Shown piece by piece: positions 26,187-34,736 of a stretch of 64,000 nt of DNA. Within the stretch, counting starts at the first letter, position 1, and each line of letters opens with the position of its first letter. The translations under genes were made by a program, and so were the position numbers. Source of the DNA: Paenibacillus sp. FSL H7-0326 (GTDB lineage: Bacteria > Bacillota > Bacilli > Paenibacillales > Paenibacillaceae); assembly GCF_001955535.1 (NCBI RefSeq), contig NZ_MPVN01000001.1, forward strand, positions 806,001-870,000, in the 5' to 3' direction. The notes beneath the pieces are model-generated. The model made no database searches, was not told the origin of the DNA, and saw nothing but the letters and a program-made list of their open reading frames with translations.

Positions 26187-26474
26187 TTAGATTTCGTAAT
26201 CGACTGCAACAGAAGAATCCTTCACAACACTCATGTGCTTAATAATCTCTTGATGAACGGGATGAACCTGATAGGCCTCCAATGCCTCCAAGGAATCAAC
26301 GACTGCGGTCAGAGAAATGTCGAAGGAACGCTCCGATTTCAAGACATCCACTCCAATCTCCAATGATTTCAGCAGCTCAATTCTGCCATCCATGCTGCGC
26401 AGTATACGAGCTGTCTCCTGAATGCTTGCCTCTGAGCGGTCCTTTAATTTGAAAAAAACAATATGTTTAATCAT
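26187..26474 (-). CDS. Dabb family (stress-responsive alpha/beta barrel) protein
   Basis: Ferredoxin-like dimeric alpha/beta-barrel protein of 95 aa. The family's MIKHIVFFKLKD start, a central LEIGVDVLKSERSFDISL strand pair, and YQVHPVHQEIIKHM are visible. Dabb proteins range from stress proteins to small-molecule cyclases, so no substrate can be assigned. A good AAGGAG ribosome site precedes the ATG. It lies at the head of the Dabb/small peptide/HepT-like group on the minus strand. Confidence 0.82.
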   Translation of the reverse strand: MIKHIVFFKLKDRSEASIQETARILRSMDGRIELLKSLEIGVDVLKSERSFDISLTAVVDSLEALEAYQVHPVHQEIIKHMSVVKDSSVAVDYEI

Positions 26475-26611
26475 TATAATAGCTCCTTATCCTATGTCAT
26501 GAGTTAATAGAGTTGATTCCGTTTACAAAAAATATAACATAAACACGAATAAAGTGGTAAATGAATCACTGATCGTTTTCTGATGTGTAACTTGTCCAAG
26601 ATCTTACTCCA

Positions 26612-26640
26612 GCAAAAAAAAGGCCTCTATTGCTCAGGCC
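26612..26640 (-). terminator. Terminator overlapping the end of the holin-like gene
   Basis: On the minus strand GGCCT (26636-26640) and AGGCC (26621-26625) form the stem, followed by eight T. The gene's TAG stop (26627-26629) sits inside the hairpin loop. Confidence 0.75.
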
Positions 26641-27211
26641 CTTGTGATTCTGCTTCCTGATTCTCCCTTCGATCCTTCCGCGGTCCAAATTGACTTAATA
26701 TATCTTCGTCAACCGAGTATTTGACTGCTTCAAGCTCTGCATCTTCAGGATCTGGTCCGGTGGTATCTGTCGTTTCATCCTCCTCTGCGCGTCTGCGTAA
26801 TGCTGCTTCTTCATCATCCTCTGCCTGCTTCTTAACCAGCTCTATGATCTCTCTTAATTTGGCGGGGAGTGGAAGCCCGATTCGGCTGTAATTCTCGGTA
26901 ATGGAGATCAATTCGTTCGCCAGATAAAAGTACATCGCCCCTCCTTTAATGACATCTGTTCCAATCAGCTGATCGATCTGGTGGGCAAGTAAAATAACAA
27001 GCAGCATCAGACCTTTGCGAGTCAATCCCCAAAATCCAATCTTGCTGTTCAACTTGCTGCCAGTACGGATTACAGCCGCAACCCCGGTAATATAATCAAT
27101 GGCCATCGCAATACATAGCAGGATAAGCAGCTGTGTCCATCCACCAAACGCAAAGGTGAAGAATGCCCCTACGAATCCGAGGAGCATATTGATTAATGCC
27201 GGACTCATCAT
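26627..27211 (-). CDS. Phage-holin-family (toxin secretion/lysis type) membrane protein
   Basis: About 194 aa. The first 130 residues match the holin family exemplified by toxin-secretion holins: three helices, with IDYITGVAAVIRTGSKLNSKIGFWG and an ANELISITENY segment. A long acidic, Asp/Glu-rich tail (about residues 140-194) follows and is unusual for a short holin. There is no endolysin or phage gene nearby, so this is probably a chromosomal holin-like protein and not a prophage remnant. GGAGG precedes two adjacent ATG codons (27211 and 27208). Confidence 0.75.
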   Translation of the reverse strand: MMSPALINMLLGFVGAFFTFAFGGWTQLLILLCIAMAIDYITGVAAVIRTGSKLNSKIGFWGLTRKGLMLLVILLAHQIDQLIGTDVIKGGAMYFYLANELISITENYSRIGLPLPAKLREIIELVKKQAEDDEEAALRRRAEEDETTDTTGPDPEDAELEAVKYSVDEDILSQFGPRKDRRENQEAESQGPEQ

Positions 27212-27274
27212 GCCCCCTCCTCTTCTTTTTCTCTCTATTAATCTATGAAAATTATGGAAAGATGACACGATTAT

Positions 27275-27297
27275 ATTTGATTTTTATGAAATCAAAT
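27275..27297. promoter_or_regulatory. Perfect palindrome in the holin/HTH divergent region
   Basis: The nine-base arms ATTTGATTT and AAATCAAAT surround a five-base centre. It lies 64 bases upstream of the holin-like gene, between it and the double-HTH gene. It could be an operator, but could equally be a hairpin in AT-rich DNA. Confidence 0.35.
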
Positions 27298-27474
27298 GTT
27301 TGTCCATTTTTGAGTCTTTAGGCCTATTTTTAATCGGCTTTACCCTGTTTTCGTTGGTCTATACTAACTCCACATACAATTAATAGGAGAAAAACGAGCG
27401 GATTCATAGTCCGATTTTCCCTTAACAAGGCTCCTCGTATATGAATATGCTTTCAAAGGTGGTTATGTCGACAC

Positions 27475-27520
27475 TTGAAACGACTGCTTATTTTGTTGTA
27501 GTATTTGTTTAAAAAATCGG
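27475..27520 (+). promoter_or_regulatory. Promoter of the double-HTH gene
   Basis: TTGAAA (27475-27480) and TAGTAT (27499-27504) are spaced by 18 bases, with GGAGG just before the ATG at 27528. The rest of the 27212-27527 gap holds the palindrome at 27275 and no other recognisable element. Confidence 0.45.
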
Positions 27521-27527
27521 AGGAAAT

Positions 27528-28118
27528 ATGCCTAAACAACAAGAACAACATTCGATCCAGGCGTGGTCTCTGATCAACCGCAAATATCTGGGAAAAGGCG
27601 TACGCGTAAAGCGATTCCGCAGGCCGACACGCTGTCAGGTTCGCAACCGTATATTGCTTGCCGTGCTCATGGCAAACGACATCAAATTATCACAGTTGGC
27701 TGAAGATCTCTCGATCTCATCAAGAAGTGTCAGCGCATGGGTGTATGAAGGTCGAATTCCTGGAAGCACTAATCTGGATAAAGTATGTCAATTACTCGGT
27801 TATCCGCGCCATATTTTGTTTAATGAAGATGTCATTAGAAGCAGTCCTGTCATTTGTCAGCCGGAACCATCCCGATTTATGAAGCGAACGGTTACGCGCT
27901 CGCCAGTGAGCAATCGGATCTTAACCGGATTATGCATGGTTCATGACTTATCCGTTACAGATGTGAGTCACTGGATTGGAGTACACCCGGGAACATTCCG
28001 TAAATGGCTTCATCAAGGAACGATGCCCTCTTCGGCTTTCCAGGATCAAGCAGAACAGTTTTTCAAAGTTCCAAAATCGATTCTTTTTGCTGATATCATT
28101 TTAAAACAGAATTCATAA
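27528..28118 (+). CDS. DNA-binding protein with two tandem helix-turn-helix repeats
   Basis: Basic protein of 196 aa. Residues about 40-105 and 127-192 are two copies of one module. Each begins NRIL, contains an XRE-like HTH (LSQLAEDLSISSRSVSAWV and VTDVSHWIGVHPGTFRKWL), then a G-x-P-x-S turn, and closes with a P-x2-ILF-x-D/E-x2-I segment. The N-terminus is Arg/Lys-rich. Duplicated HTH modules suggest binding to a direct repeat or long operator as a monomer. I know no named homologue. The gene stands alone between its promoter and a terminator. Confidence 0.78.
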   Translation: MPKQQEQHSIQAWSLINRKYLGKGVRVKRFRRPTRCQVRNRILLAVLMANDIKLSQLAEDLSISSRSVSAWVYEGRIPGSTNLDKVCQLLGYPRHILFNEDVIRSSPVICQPEPSRFMKRTVTRSPVSNRILTGLCMVHDLSVTDVSHWIGVHPGTFRKWLHQGTMPSSAFQDQAEQFFKVPKSILFADIILKQNS

Positions 28119-28136
28119 TATCTCCCTTATGGGTAA

Positions 28137-28188
28137 GAGAGCACTCCCTGCATGAGCTGACTGCTTCTGCAAGGAATGCTCTTTTTTT
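28137..28188 (+). terminator. Terminator of the double-HTH gene
   Basis: AGAGCA and TGCTCT, with inner TCC/GGA and TGCA/TGCA pairing, followed by seven T. Good intrinsic terminator; it also lies after the end of araB on the other strand. Confidence 0.8.
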
Positions 28189-28203
28189 ACCTTCTTACCT
28201 TGT

Positions 28204-29901
28204 TTATACACGTACGGTTTGCCCAGCAGCTTCTTCCTTAAGAGACTTCAGCTTCTTCATCACAGAATGGGGATCATGACCGAAATAATCGTGCAGTCGA
28301 TTATACTCTGCATATATTTTTTCATAAACCTCAGAATGCGCTGGTATCGGTTTGAAGGTCTCATCTCGAACTCTCGCCATCCTTGCCGCTGCGTCTTCAA
28401 TACGATCATATCCGCCTGATTTCGCTCCTGCGGCAACAGCTGCGAACATAGCTGCTCCTAGAGCAGCCGTTTGGGTTGAAGCAGCTACTCTGATCTCACG
28501 TCCAATGATATCTGCATATATTTGCATGAGAAGTTTATTTTTCTGAGGCAGCCCTCCGCATGCGTATACGATATCTACATTCAAACCACCACGCTCAAAT
28601 GCATCGATGATCTTGCGAGTACCGAAGGCCGTTGCTTCAAGTAATGTTCTGTACAACTCTTCCGGCTTCGTCTGCAGCGTATACCCTATAATCAGTCCGG
28701 TCAGATTGGCATCCACCAAGGTGGATCGGTTGCCGTTCCACCAATCGAGGGCGAGCAGCCCGGTCTCTCCAGGCATGTATGAAGAGGCTTTATTCTCCAG
28801 CCATTCATGTACGGTGAGTCCTTCCTCTTCAGCCCATTCCTTCACTTCAGAAGGCACACCGTTCTCTACAAACCAGGCAAAGATATCGCCTACAGCTGTC
28901 TGACCGGCCTCATAGCCATAGTATCCAGGAATAATACCATTTCGAACGACACCACATATACCCTCTACTTCCAGCTCCTCTTCTCCGAGCAGCAGATGGC
29001 AGATTGAAGTACCCATTGTCATCACCAGTTTACCCGGCGTCACAACGCCTACAGCAGGCACTGCCGCATGAGCATCCACATTCCCGACAGCTACCGCAAT
29101 CCCTTGGGCAAGGCCCATGGCGTTCGCCATCTCCCGGGATAATCCGCCAGCCCAGCTCCCCTGTTCAAGAATATCGCCTCGCAGCTTCGTTTCTATCACA
29201 TGTTCAAGTCTTGGATCGAGAGATTTGAAGAATTCATGGTCCGGATATCCTTCATCGTGATGATAGAACGCCTTGTAGCCTGCTGCACATTGGCTGCGCT
29301 TCAGCTCACCGCACAGCTGCATGATTATCCAGTCTCCCGCTTCAACAAATCGATCTGTAAGCTGATAAATATCCGGTGCTTCATTTAGGATCTGCCAGAC
29401 TTTTCCGATCATCCATTCCGATGAAGATTTACCGCCATATCGCTTAAGAAAGACTTCTCCGCGCGCTGCTGCAGTCTCATTAATCCGGTCAGCCTCACCC
29501 TGAGCCGCATGGTGCTTCCAGAGCTTTACCCAGCTGTGCGGATGGCTTGCGAGCTCGGGCCTTAGACAGAGGGGCTGACCTAACAGATCAATAGGCAGCA
29601 TGGTGCATGCGGTAAAATCGATTCCGATTCCAATGACGTCTTCCTTGCCTATACCCGCTGCCTGCATAACTGCCGGCACCGAGGTCATAAGCACCTCCAT
29701 GTAATCCGCAGGATGTTGAAGTGCCCAATCCATTTCCAGCTTGTGACCGCTTACAGGAAGCCTCTCATCAATAACACCGTGCCGATATGGAGTAACATGA
29801 GCAGCTGCTTCGGTTCCGTCAGACAGCTTCACAAGCACTGCCCGACCCGATTCCGTTCCATAATCAATACCGATCGTATATTTTTCGCTCACTTCGCACA
29901 T
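28204..29901 (-). CDS. araB: Ribulokinase
   Basis: Phosphorylates L-ribulose with ATP to L-ribulose-5-phosphate in arabinose catabolism. The FGGY-kinase fold is evident: phosphate-1 loop [14 protein letters not shown] at the start, [14 protein letters not shown], the substrate region GGLSREMA, the phosphate-2 loop [14 protein letters not shown], and the adenosine motif [17 protein letters not shown]. The length of 565 aa is typical. The ATG at 29901 is chosen because AAGGAG lies nine bases upstream; that ribosome site sits inside the longer TTG-started frame. An AraR-type operator lies about 45 bases upstream. Confidence 0.95.
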   Translation of the reverse strand: MCEVSEKYTIGIDYGTESGRAVLVKLSDGTEAAAHVTPYRHGVIDERLPVSGHKLEMDWALQHPADYMEVLMTSVPAVMQAAGIGKEDVIGIGIDFTACTMLPIDLLGQPLCLRPELASHPHSWVKLWKHHAAQGEADRINETAAARGEVFLKRYGGKSSSEWMIGKVWQILNEAPDIYQLTDRFVEAGDWIIMQLCGELKRSQCAAGYKAFYHHDEGYPDHEFFKSLDPRLEHVIETKLRGDILEQGSWAGGLSREMANAMGLAQGIAVAVGNVDAHAAVPAVGVVTPGKLVMTMGTSICHLLLGEEELEVEGICGVVRNGIIPGYYGYEAGQTAVGDIFAWFVENGVPSEVKEWAEEEGLTVHEWLENKASSYMPGETGLLALDWWNGNRSTLVDANLTGLIIGYTLQTKPEELYRTLLEATAFGTRKIIDAFERGGLNVDIVYACGGLPQKNKLLMQIYADIIGREIRVAASTQTAALGAAMFAAVAAGAKSGGYDRIEDAAARMARVRDETFKPIPAHSEVYEKIYAEYNRLHDYFGHDPHSVMKKLKSLKEEAAGQTVRV

Positions 29902-29939
29902 TTCGCTCTTCTCCTTCAACTCCTATGTCAATACCATCT

Positions 29940-29963
29940 ATTATAAATTTGTACGTACAATTT
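29940..29963 (-). promoter_or_regulatory. AraR-like operator and -10 of araB
   Basis: AAATTTGTACGTACAATTT (29945-29963) matches the near-palindromic AraR box of Bacillus (core ATTTGTACGTACAAAT). It abuts a perfect minus-strand TATAAT (29940-29945), so a bound repressor would block RNA polymerase. The second copy in the window is upstream of araM. Confidence 0.85.
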
Positions 29964-30010
29964 AACTGTTCTTAACCTATTGGTTCTATAATTTATAGAT
30001 TCGCGTAAAT

Positions 30011-30052
30011 AAAGGACCTTTTCAACTTCGGTAGTTAGGAGAAAAGGTCCTC
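30011..30052 (-). terminator. Terminator between araM and araB
   Basis: On the minus strand AGGACCTTTTC and GAAAAGGTCCT pair and are followed by TTTATTT. It separates araM from araB, so each has its own AraR-controlled promoter. Confidence 0.8.
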
Positions 30053-30083
30053 GCTGCTGATATTACAGCCTGCAAATTCCCGA

Positions 30084-31247
30084 CTATGCCTCGTGCCCTG
30101 TCTTTATCTCATTTAAATATTTGAGCCCTGTGTATCTCGCTCTTAAGGTATGCGCGGTCCTCATCGCACGCTCCAGTTGTTCATCGGTTACACCGAGCTC
30201 TTGGATCGTAGAGGGGCCTCCTGTGCGGCTGAGCCATTGCTGCATTTGCTCTCTCGCAGGCAAATCCTTGTAAGCATCAAATGCTTCTTCCTGCCCGCTC
30301 TCATAGAGCGAACGGTATACATCTGAGAGCAGGGCTGATGCAACGCCAACTTTTGCTCCATGCAGAATTGCTTTTTTACCCTGCTGAAGGAACTCCATCT
30401 CCAGACGATGAGAAATATGATGCTCCCCTCCGGAGGCTGGACGGGAGTGATCAATGATCAGCATCGAGATGCCAGAAGCAATCAGCGCTTCCATCAGAAT
30501 TCTAACTCCCTGTTTGCTGCCCTCGGCGATCTCATTCACGTGATGAACACACTCCATCAGCGCTTCTTCCGTCATCCGGTAGGCAAGCGGACAATACGGT
30601 TCTTCTCCAAGATCACGTGATATTTTCCAGTCGGCAAGGGATGTGAATTTACCGAGCATATCACCAAAGCCAGCAGCCGTCATCACTTGTGGAGCCTTCG
30701 CCAAAACGCTCAAATCTGCAAAGATCGCCTCCGGCGGGATCGCTTGAAAGGTCTGTTTCGTACCATCTACAATAAGAGGGGCACCTGCGGAAGTGAAACC
30801 ATCCACAGACGCCGCTGTGGGAACAGATACAAAAGGCTTGTTCATCTTGAAGCAAACAAATCGGACAAGGTCATGAATCGTACCGGAGCCAACTGCGATG
30901 ACCGCATCGGTATCCTTCGAGACACCTAACAGAACTTTAACGATAAATGCTTCGTCTGCGACAACCTCACCTCCAGTGTTTCCAGGCAGGAACAGCTCTT
31001 TAGTAATGACTCCCGCTGATTTTAGATAAGTGATGATTTCATCGCCTGCAGCTTGTTTGGTATGCTCATCAAAGACAACCGTCACTTTTTTATAATTCTG
31101 CTTGCTAAGATAAGGGGTCAATTGCGCAAGTGCCCCATCCTCCAGACATATATGCATTTCTACCGTACGGTGCGGATTACCGCATGTACATTGACCTGCT
31201 TCCTTATTCCACTCTGCAATACGTTCATTCAAACTTATACCCATCAT
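30084..31247 (-). CDS. araM: sn-glycerol-1-phosphate dehydrogenase (AraM/EgsA)
   Basis: NAD(P)H-dependent enzyme that reduces dihydroxyacetone phosphate to sn-glycerol-1-phosphate, the archaeal-type enantiomer, used in Bacillus for heptaprenylglyceryl lipids. Family landmarks are AVGSGTIHDLVRF and PTAASVDGFTSAGAPL for the cofactor and phosphate sites, and metal ligands in GGEHHISH and LHGAKVGVAS. The length of 387 aa matches B. subtilis AraM, which is also encoded with the arabinose genes. AGGAGG lies upstream of two adjacent ATG codons. An AraR-like operator sits 40-57 bases upstream. Confidence 0.9.
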   Translation of the reverse strand: MMGISLNERIAEWNKEAGQCTCGNPHRTVEMHICLEDGALAQLTPYLSKQNYKKVTVVFDEHTKQAAGDEIITYLKSAGVITKELFLPGNTGGEVVADEAFIVKVLLGVSKDTDAVIAVGSGTIHDLVRFVCFKMNKPFVSVPTAASVDGFTSAGAPLIVDGTKQTFQAIPPEAIFADLSVLAKAPQVMTAAGFGDMLGKFTSLADWKISRDLGEEPYCPLAYRMTEEALMECVHHVNEIAEGSKQGVRILMEALIASGISMLIIDHSRPASGGEHHISHRLEMEFLQQGKKAILHGAKVGVASALLSDVYRSLYESGQEEAFDAYKDLPAREQMQQWLSRTGGPSTIQELGVTDEQLERAMRTAHTLRARYTGLKYLNEIKTGHEA

Positions 31248-31284
31248 CCAAACCTCCTGTATGCTCGTTTCTACTCCTAGTTTC

Positions 31285-31308
31285 CAATATGTACGTACAA
31301 ATTGTCAA
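31285..31308 (-). promoter_or_regulatory. AraR-like operator and -35 of araM
   Basis: CAATATGTACGTACAAATTG (31285-31304) shares the GTACGTACAA core with the araB operator. On the minus strand a perfect TTGACA (31303-31308) leads directly into it, so the operator occupies the spacer of the promoter. Confidence 0.8.
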
Positions 31309-31407
31309 ACAAAAATAAAAGACAGCAAGGATGCTGTCTCTTATTCAGGAACCCAGCTTAACTCAGGGTTATTGATGTTCTTCTCGAGATTAGGCGAAAT
31401 CCTGAAT

Positions 31408-32556
31408 TTAAATAAAGGTTCTTGTATCATTGTTTCGACTGAAATTATAGATTGCGACCAGCGTAAGTGCAGCAGCAAAACCGATCAGAGTAAGCAAATT
31501 CAAATATAGTCCGGCCAGCGAAGCTCCGTTCTGCAGCTTGTTGACAGTCTCCAGAAGCCAGTATTGCGGCATGAAGCCTGAGAGCTGTCTGAAACTCTCT
31601 GGAATGATCTCGAGAGGAAAATAACATCCGGCAATCAGACAGCTGGGTGTAATAATCAGATTTTGGAGTGCTCCTGCCATTCTGGCCCCTTTGGCAAAAG
31701 AGATGATCAGGAGTGCTAAACCGATGGCGGTCAAACCGAATAACATCATAATGATAACAAATTGTATCGCAGGTATTCCCGAATCAATGTGCAGCACTTG
31801 TTTCATGAAGAACACTGTAATGATGATCTGCACAAACAACATGATAAAATTAACGATCACATTAGATAAAACGTAAGTTTTGGATGATATCGGTGATGCC
31901 ATGATCCGGAAAAATGTCCTGTTTTCTTTCTCTTTTAAAATAAAAGAAGTCAAGTTAGCCGAGGAGAACATCATAAGCGCAACGAGGAAGCCAATCGTTT
32001 GGTACGTCGCATTTTTAACTGCCGCCGTATCCTCTACCTTCACGGAAGAGAGCTTAAAGCGCTGAGTACTGTAATCCTCGTAGAGCGACATGAAGACTTC
32101 CTGATCTCCTGCAGCATATTTTCCGAGCGCTGCAACATTACTAATATAGCTGTGAAGCATGGATTTTACATAGGCGGTTACCTCGGCTCCCTTTACAGAT
32201 ATCATTTCGATATGATCCGGAGCACCCTTCTGGACACTTGCTGCAAAGCCTTGCTTAAAGACGACCGAAGTATCTGAATTTCCCGCTGCAATATCCTTCT
32301 TCATGGTCTCTTCATCCGTAACTGTAATCTGAACCTTGTTTAGCTGCTGTAAAAAAGAGATCGTATCTTGTGTGATCTTATGCTCTCCATCCAGATTAAC
32401 GAGGGTCACCCGCAGAGGAGCACCGCTGCCTCCGCCATAAATCGCCATACTGACTAATGCCGCTGCTATAGGAAGAACAAACAGAATTAAAATATTCACT
32501 TTTTTTCGAAGCACGCTAAGTATGGTTTTTCTCGTCAGCCATAGCAGATCCTTCAT
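31408..32556 (-). CDS. ABC-2 type permease, second subunit
   Basis: Protein of 382 aa. One helix near the N-terminus (ILILFVLPIAAALVSMAIYGG) is followed by a large extracytoplasmic domain (about residues 35-190) and five further helices, the YhgE/LnrN-like ABC2_membrane_3 layout. The ATG at 32556 is chosen because GGGGAG stands upstream and it begins one base after the preceding permease gene ends; longer in-frame starts lie within that gene. With the sister permease and the ATPase it should form one exporter. It is the last gene of the operon. Confidence 0.82.
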   Translation of the reverse strand: MKDLLWLTRKTILSVLRKKVNILILFVLPIAAALVSMAIYGGGSGAPLRVTLVNLDGEHKITQDTISFLQQLNKVQITVTDEETMKKDIAAGNSDTSVVFKQGFAASVQKGAPDHIEMISVKGAEVTAYVKSMLHSYISNVAALGKYAAGDQEVFMSLYEDYSTQRFKLSSVKVEDTAAVKNATYQTIGFLVALMMFSSANLTSFILKEKENRTFFRIMASPISSKTYVLSNVIVNFIMLFVQIIITVFFMKQVLHIDSGIPAIQFVIIMMLFGLTAIGLALLIISFAKGARMAGALQNLIITPSCLIAGCYFPLEIIPESFRQLSGFMPQYWLLETVNKLQNGASLAGLYLNLLTLIGFAAALTLVAIYNFSRNNDTRTFI

Positions 32557-32557
32557 T

Positions 32558-33682
32558 CTATTCTCCCCCTGTCTTATGCATAAATGCTGCTGAAAACACA
32601 AGCAGGAGAGCACTAATGCCCACATTAAGAGCAATAACCGGAATAACGGCTGCTGCATTACCTGCAAATATAACTTGCATTAGTGCCTGGTTAGACCAAT
32701 AAATAGGCGAGAAATGAACAATATAGCTAAGCAGACCATTCTCTGTATGGATCGGGGCATAAGCTCCCCCTACAAAAGAGGCAATTTGGATGATGATGAC
32801 CAGAATGGCATGACTTGCTCCATCTTTAAACAGATAGCTGCAAGCAAGACCCAAACTGACCGCGAGGAGAACTTCAGTGAATAACAGTCCAAATACGGCA
32901 GTATAGCTTGAGCCCCAATCTGCTTGGAATACATACTTGCTAAACAACACAACCACAGCAACACATAGAAAGTTTATCCACGTAGATGACAAGATTTTGC
33001 CTGTGAATATCGCTTTCTTGGAAACAGGAGAGGCGTACAAGCGAATATAAGTTCGACGAGACACTTCGCCTCGAATTAAATAACTTGCAGATAATGCACT
33101 GTAGAGAGCAATCATCGTAGACATGGTAATGGCGTAATAATCTATGGAGCTGGGTTGCTTATCCGGGATTAATGAGGCCTCCTGGATGAAGCTGCCATAA
33201 GCGTATTTTGCCTCTATAATTTGCTCAAGCGCCGCTGGGTCAGACTTTCCTACTGCAGAGAAGAGATTATACTGATCCACGAACGAGGTAAGCATCCCCT
33301 GGACAATGTTATTCTCAATAGAATTTGTCGGATTACCGAAATACAATATCCCATCATTGGTTAGCTCTGCATAAGCGGTATGCTGATCTTCCTGCATCAA
33401 CTTCTGACCATCGATCTCTTTTGTTGCTAAAGTGATCGCTACCCCTTCCTGCTCAAGCGCATCCATAAAGCCCGACCAGGAAGCACTCAGCTGTTCTTCA
33501 CTAGTATGATCTGTATACATCAAGCTCAAAGAGTCCATTTCGTAATCGCTGGAGAAGGCATTCGTTAATGCACTCCCAAGAATAAGCATCAGAACGATGG
33601 GGAAGGCGATCATGAATATAAACGTTTTAAAATCCCTTAACTCTGTCAGCAATTCTTTCCGAATGATATGAATAATGTTCAT
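32558..33682 (-). CDS. ABC-2 type permease, first subunit
   Basis: Protein of 374 aa built like its downstream neighbour: a first helix at about residues 19-42, an extracytoplasmic domain to about residue 180, then five helices. The cytoplasmic segment RGEVSRRTYIRLYASPVSKK is typical of ABC2_membrane_3 permeases. It is nine bases after the ATPase gene and is followed directly by the second permease. Two dissimilar permeases with one ATPase is the arrangement of LnrLMN, which exports polyene antibiotics such as linearmycin. Confidence 0.82.
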   Translation of the reverse strand: MNIIHIIRKELLTELRDFKTFIFMIAFPIVLMLILGSALTNAFSSDYEMDSLSLMYTDHTSEEQLSASWSGFMDALEQEGVAITLATKEIDGQKLMQEDQHTAYAELTNDGILYFGNPTNSIENNIVQGMLTSFVDQYNLFSAVGKSDPAALEQIIEAKYAYGSFIQEASLIPDKQPSSIDYYAITMSTMIALYSALSASYLIRGEVSRRTYIRLYASPVSKKAIFTGKILSSTWINFLCVAVVVLFSKYVFQADWGSSYTAVFGLLFTEVLLAVSLGLACSYLFKDGASHAILVIIIQIASFVGGAYAPIHTENGLLSYIVHFSPIYWSNQALMQVIFAGNAAAVIPVIALNVGISALLLVFSAAFMHKTGGE

Positions 33683-33691
33683 TTTATCCCC

Positions 33692-34627
33692 CTAATCCCG
33701 CAGTTTACGACCTGTTAAGGTTAAGAATACGGTTTCCAGATTAGGAGCCTGCTCTTCAACAGAGCGAATCTCAACTTCATGAGTCATTAATTGATAAATC
33801 AGCTGATTGAGATTATTTACTTCGGATTTAGACCTGATTTGAATCATTTGATCGTCTGCCTCCACCTCGATCACTCCGTGGATCTGCTTCAAAAACTCGA
33901 TATCAAGTGGAAGAGCCGACTTATATCCGATCCAAATATCCTTCGTGTCTGTAATGGTTGAAGTAAGCTGTTCCTTCGTTCCCTCCGCGATGATCTTGCC
34001 ATGGTCTACAATCGCGATGCGGGTACAGATCTCTTCGACCTCCTCCATATAGTGACTCGTATATATGATTGTACAGCCCATCTGATTCAGCTTCCGTACA
34101 GAATCCAAAATATAGCTTCGGGACTGCGGATCAATACCCACCGTTGGCTCATCCATAATGATCAGCTTCGGCTGATGAGCGATGGCACAGGCAATATTCA
34201 ATCTGCGTTTCATACCACCCGAGAAATTTTTGGGATATTGTTTAGCTTTATCCGTGAGTCCGACAAAATTTAGTGCTTCCAAAGACCTCTCTTGCAGCTC
34301 CTTTCCCCTTAAACCATACAAGCCTCCAAAAAAATGAACATTCTCATATGCGGTCAGATTCTCATAAATAGCTATATCCTGCGGTACGATACCAATATTC
34401 ATCTTGGCAAACCTGCTGTTTTTGGCAATATTTTTACCGAGCAGACGAATTTCACCTTTGGATGCACGAAGCAGAGAAGAGATCAAATGAATTGTTGTAC
34501 TCTTTCCCGCACCGTTGGCACCGAGAAAACCAAATATTTCTCCTTCACGAAGCTTTAAATTCATATGATCTACAGCTACAAAATCCCCAAATTTCTTGGT
34601 AAGTCCCTCAATTTCCAGAACGTTCAT
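33692..34627 (-). CDS. ABC transporter ATPase (LnrL/drug-exporter type)
   Basis: Single ABC cassette of 311 aa. Walker A is GANGAGKST, signature is FSGGMKRRL, Walker B is LIIMDEPTVGIDPQ, and the switch His is in YTSHYMEE. A C-terminal extension of about 80 residues after position 230 is typical of the DrrA/LnrL-like group. The ATG at 34627 follows GGGAG by eight bases; a GTG at 34642 is less likely. It heads the transporter operon, 60 bases downstream of the two-component terminator. Confidence 0.9.
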   Translation of the reverse strand: MNVLEIEGLTKKFGDFVAVDHMNLKLREGEIFGFLGANGAGKSTTIHLISSLLRASKGEIRLLGKNIAKNSRFAKMNIGIVPQDIAIYENLTAYENVHFFGGLYGLRGKELQERSLEALNFVGLTDKAKQYPKNFSGGMKRRLNIACAIAHQPKLIIMDEPTVGIDPQSRSYILDSVRKLNQMGCTIIYTSHYMEEVEEICTRIAIVDHGKIIAEGTKEQLTSTITDTKDIWIGYKSALPLDIEFLKQIHGVIEVEADDQMIQIRSKSEVNNLNQLIYQLMTHEVEIRSVEEQAPNLETVFLTLTGRKLRD

Positions 34628-34685
34628 TGCAATCACTCCCACTTCCCTGAATCTTGCTTTCCTTTTCTTTCTATAGCATAAAGAA

Positions 34686-34723
34686 AAAGGATGAACCTAC
34701 AACAGTGCATAAGTTCATCCTTT
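34686..34723 (-). terminator. Terminator after the two-component genes
   Basis: On the minus strand AAAGGATGAAC pairs with GTTCATCCTTT, followed by TTCTTT. It separates the regulator pair from the transporter operon; the ATPase promoter should lie within 34628-34690. Confidence 0.75.
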
Positions 34724-34736
34724 GATATGAGAAGTT

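Noticed and set aside
26627..27211. Holin-like gene as evidence of a prophage
   Set aside because: No integrase, structural, lysin or attachment-site features were found around it; genes on both sides are ordinary chromosomal ones.
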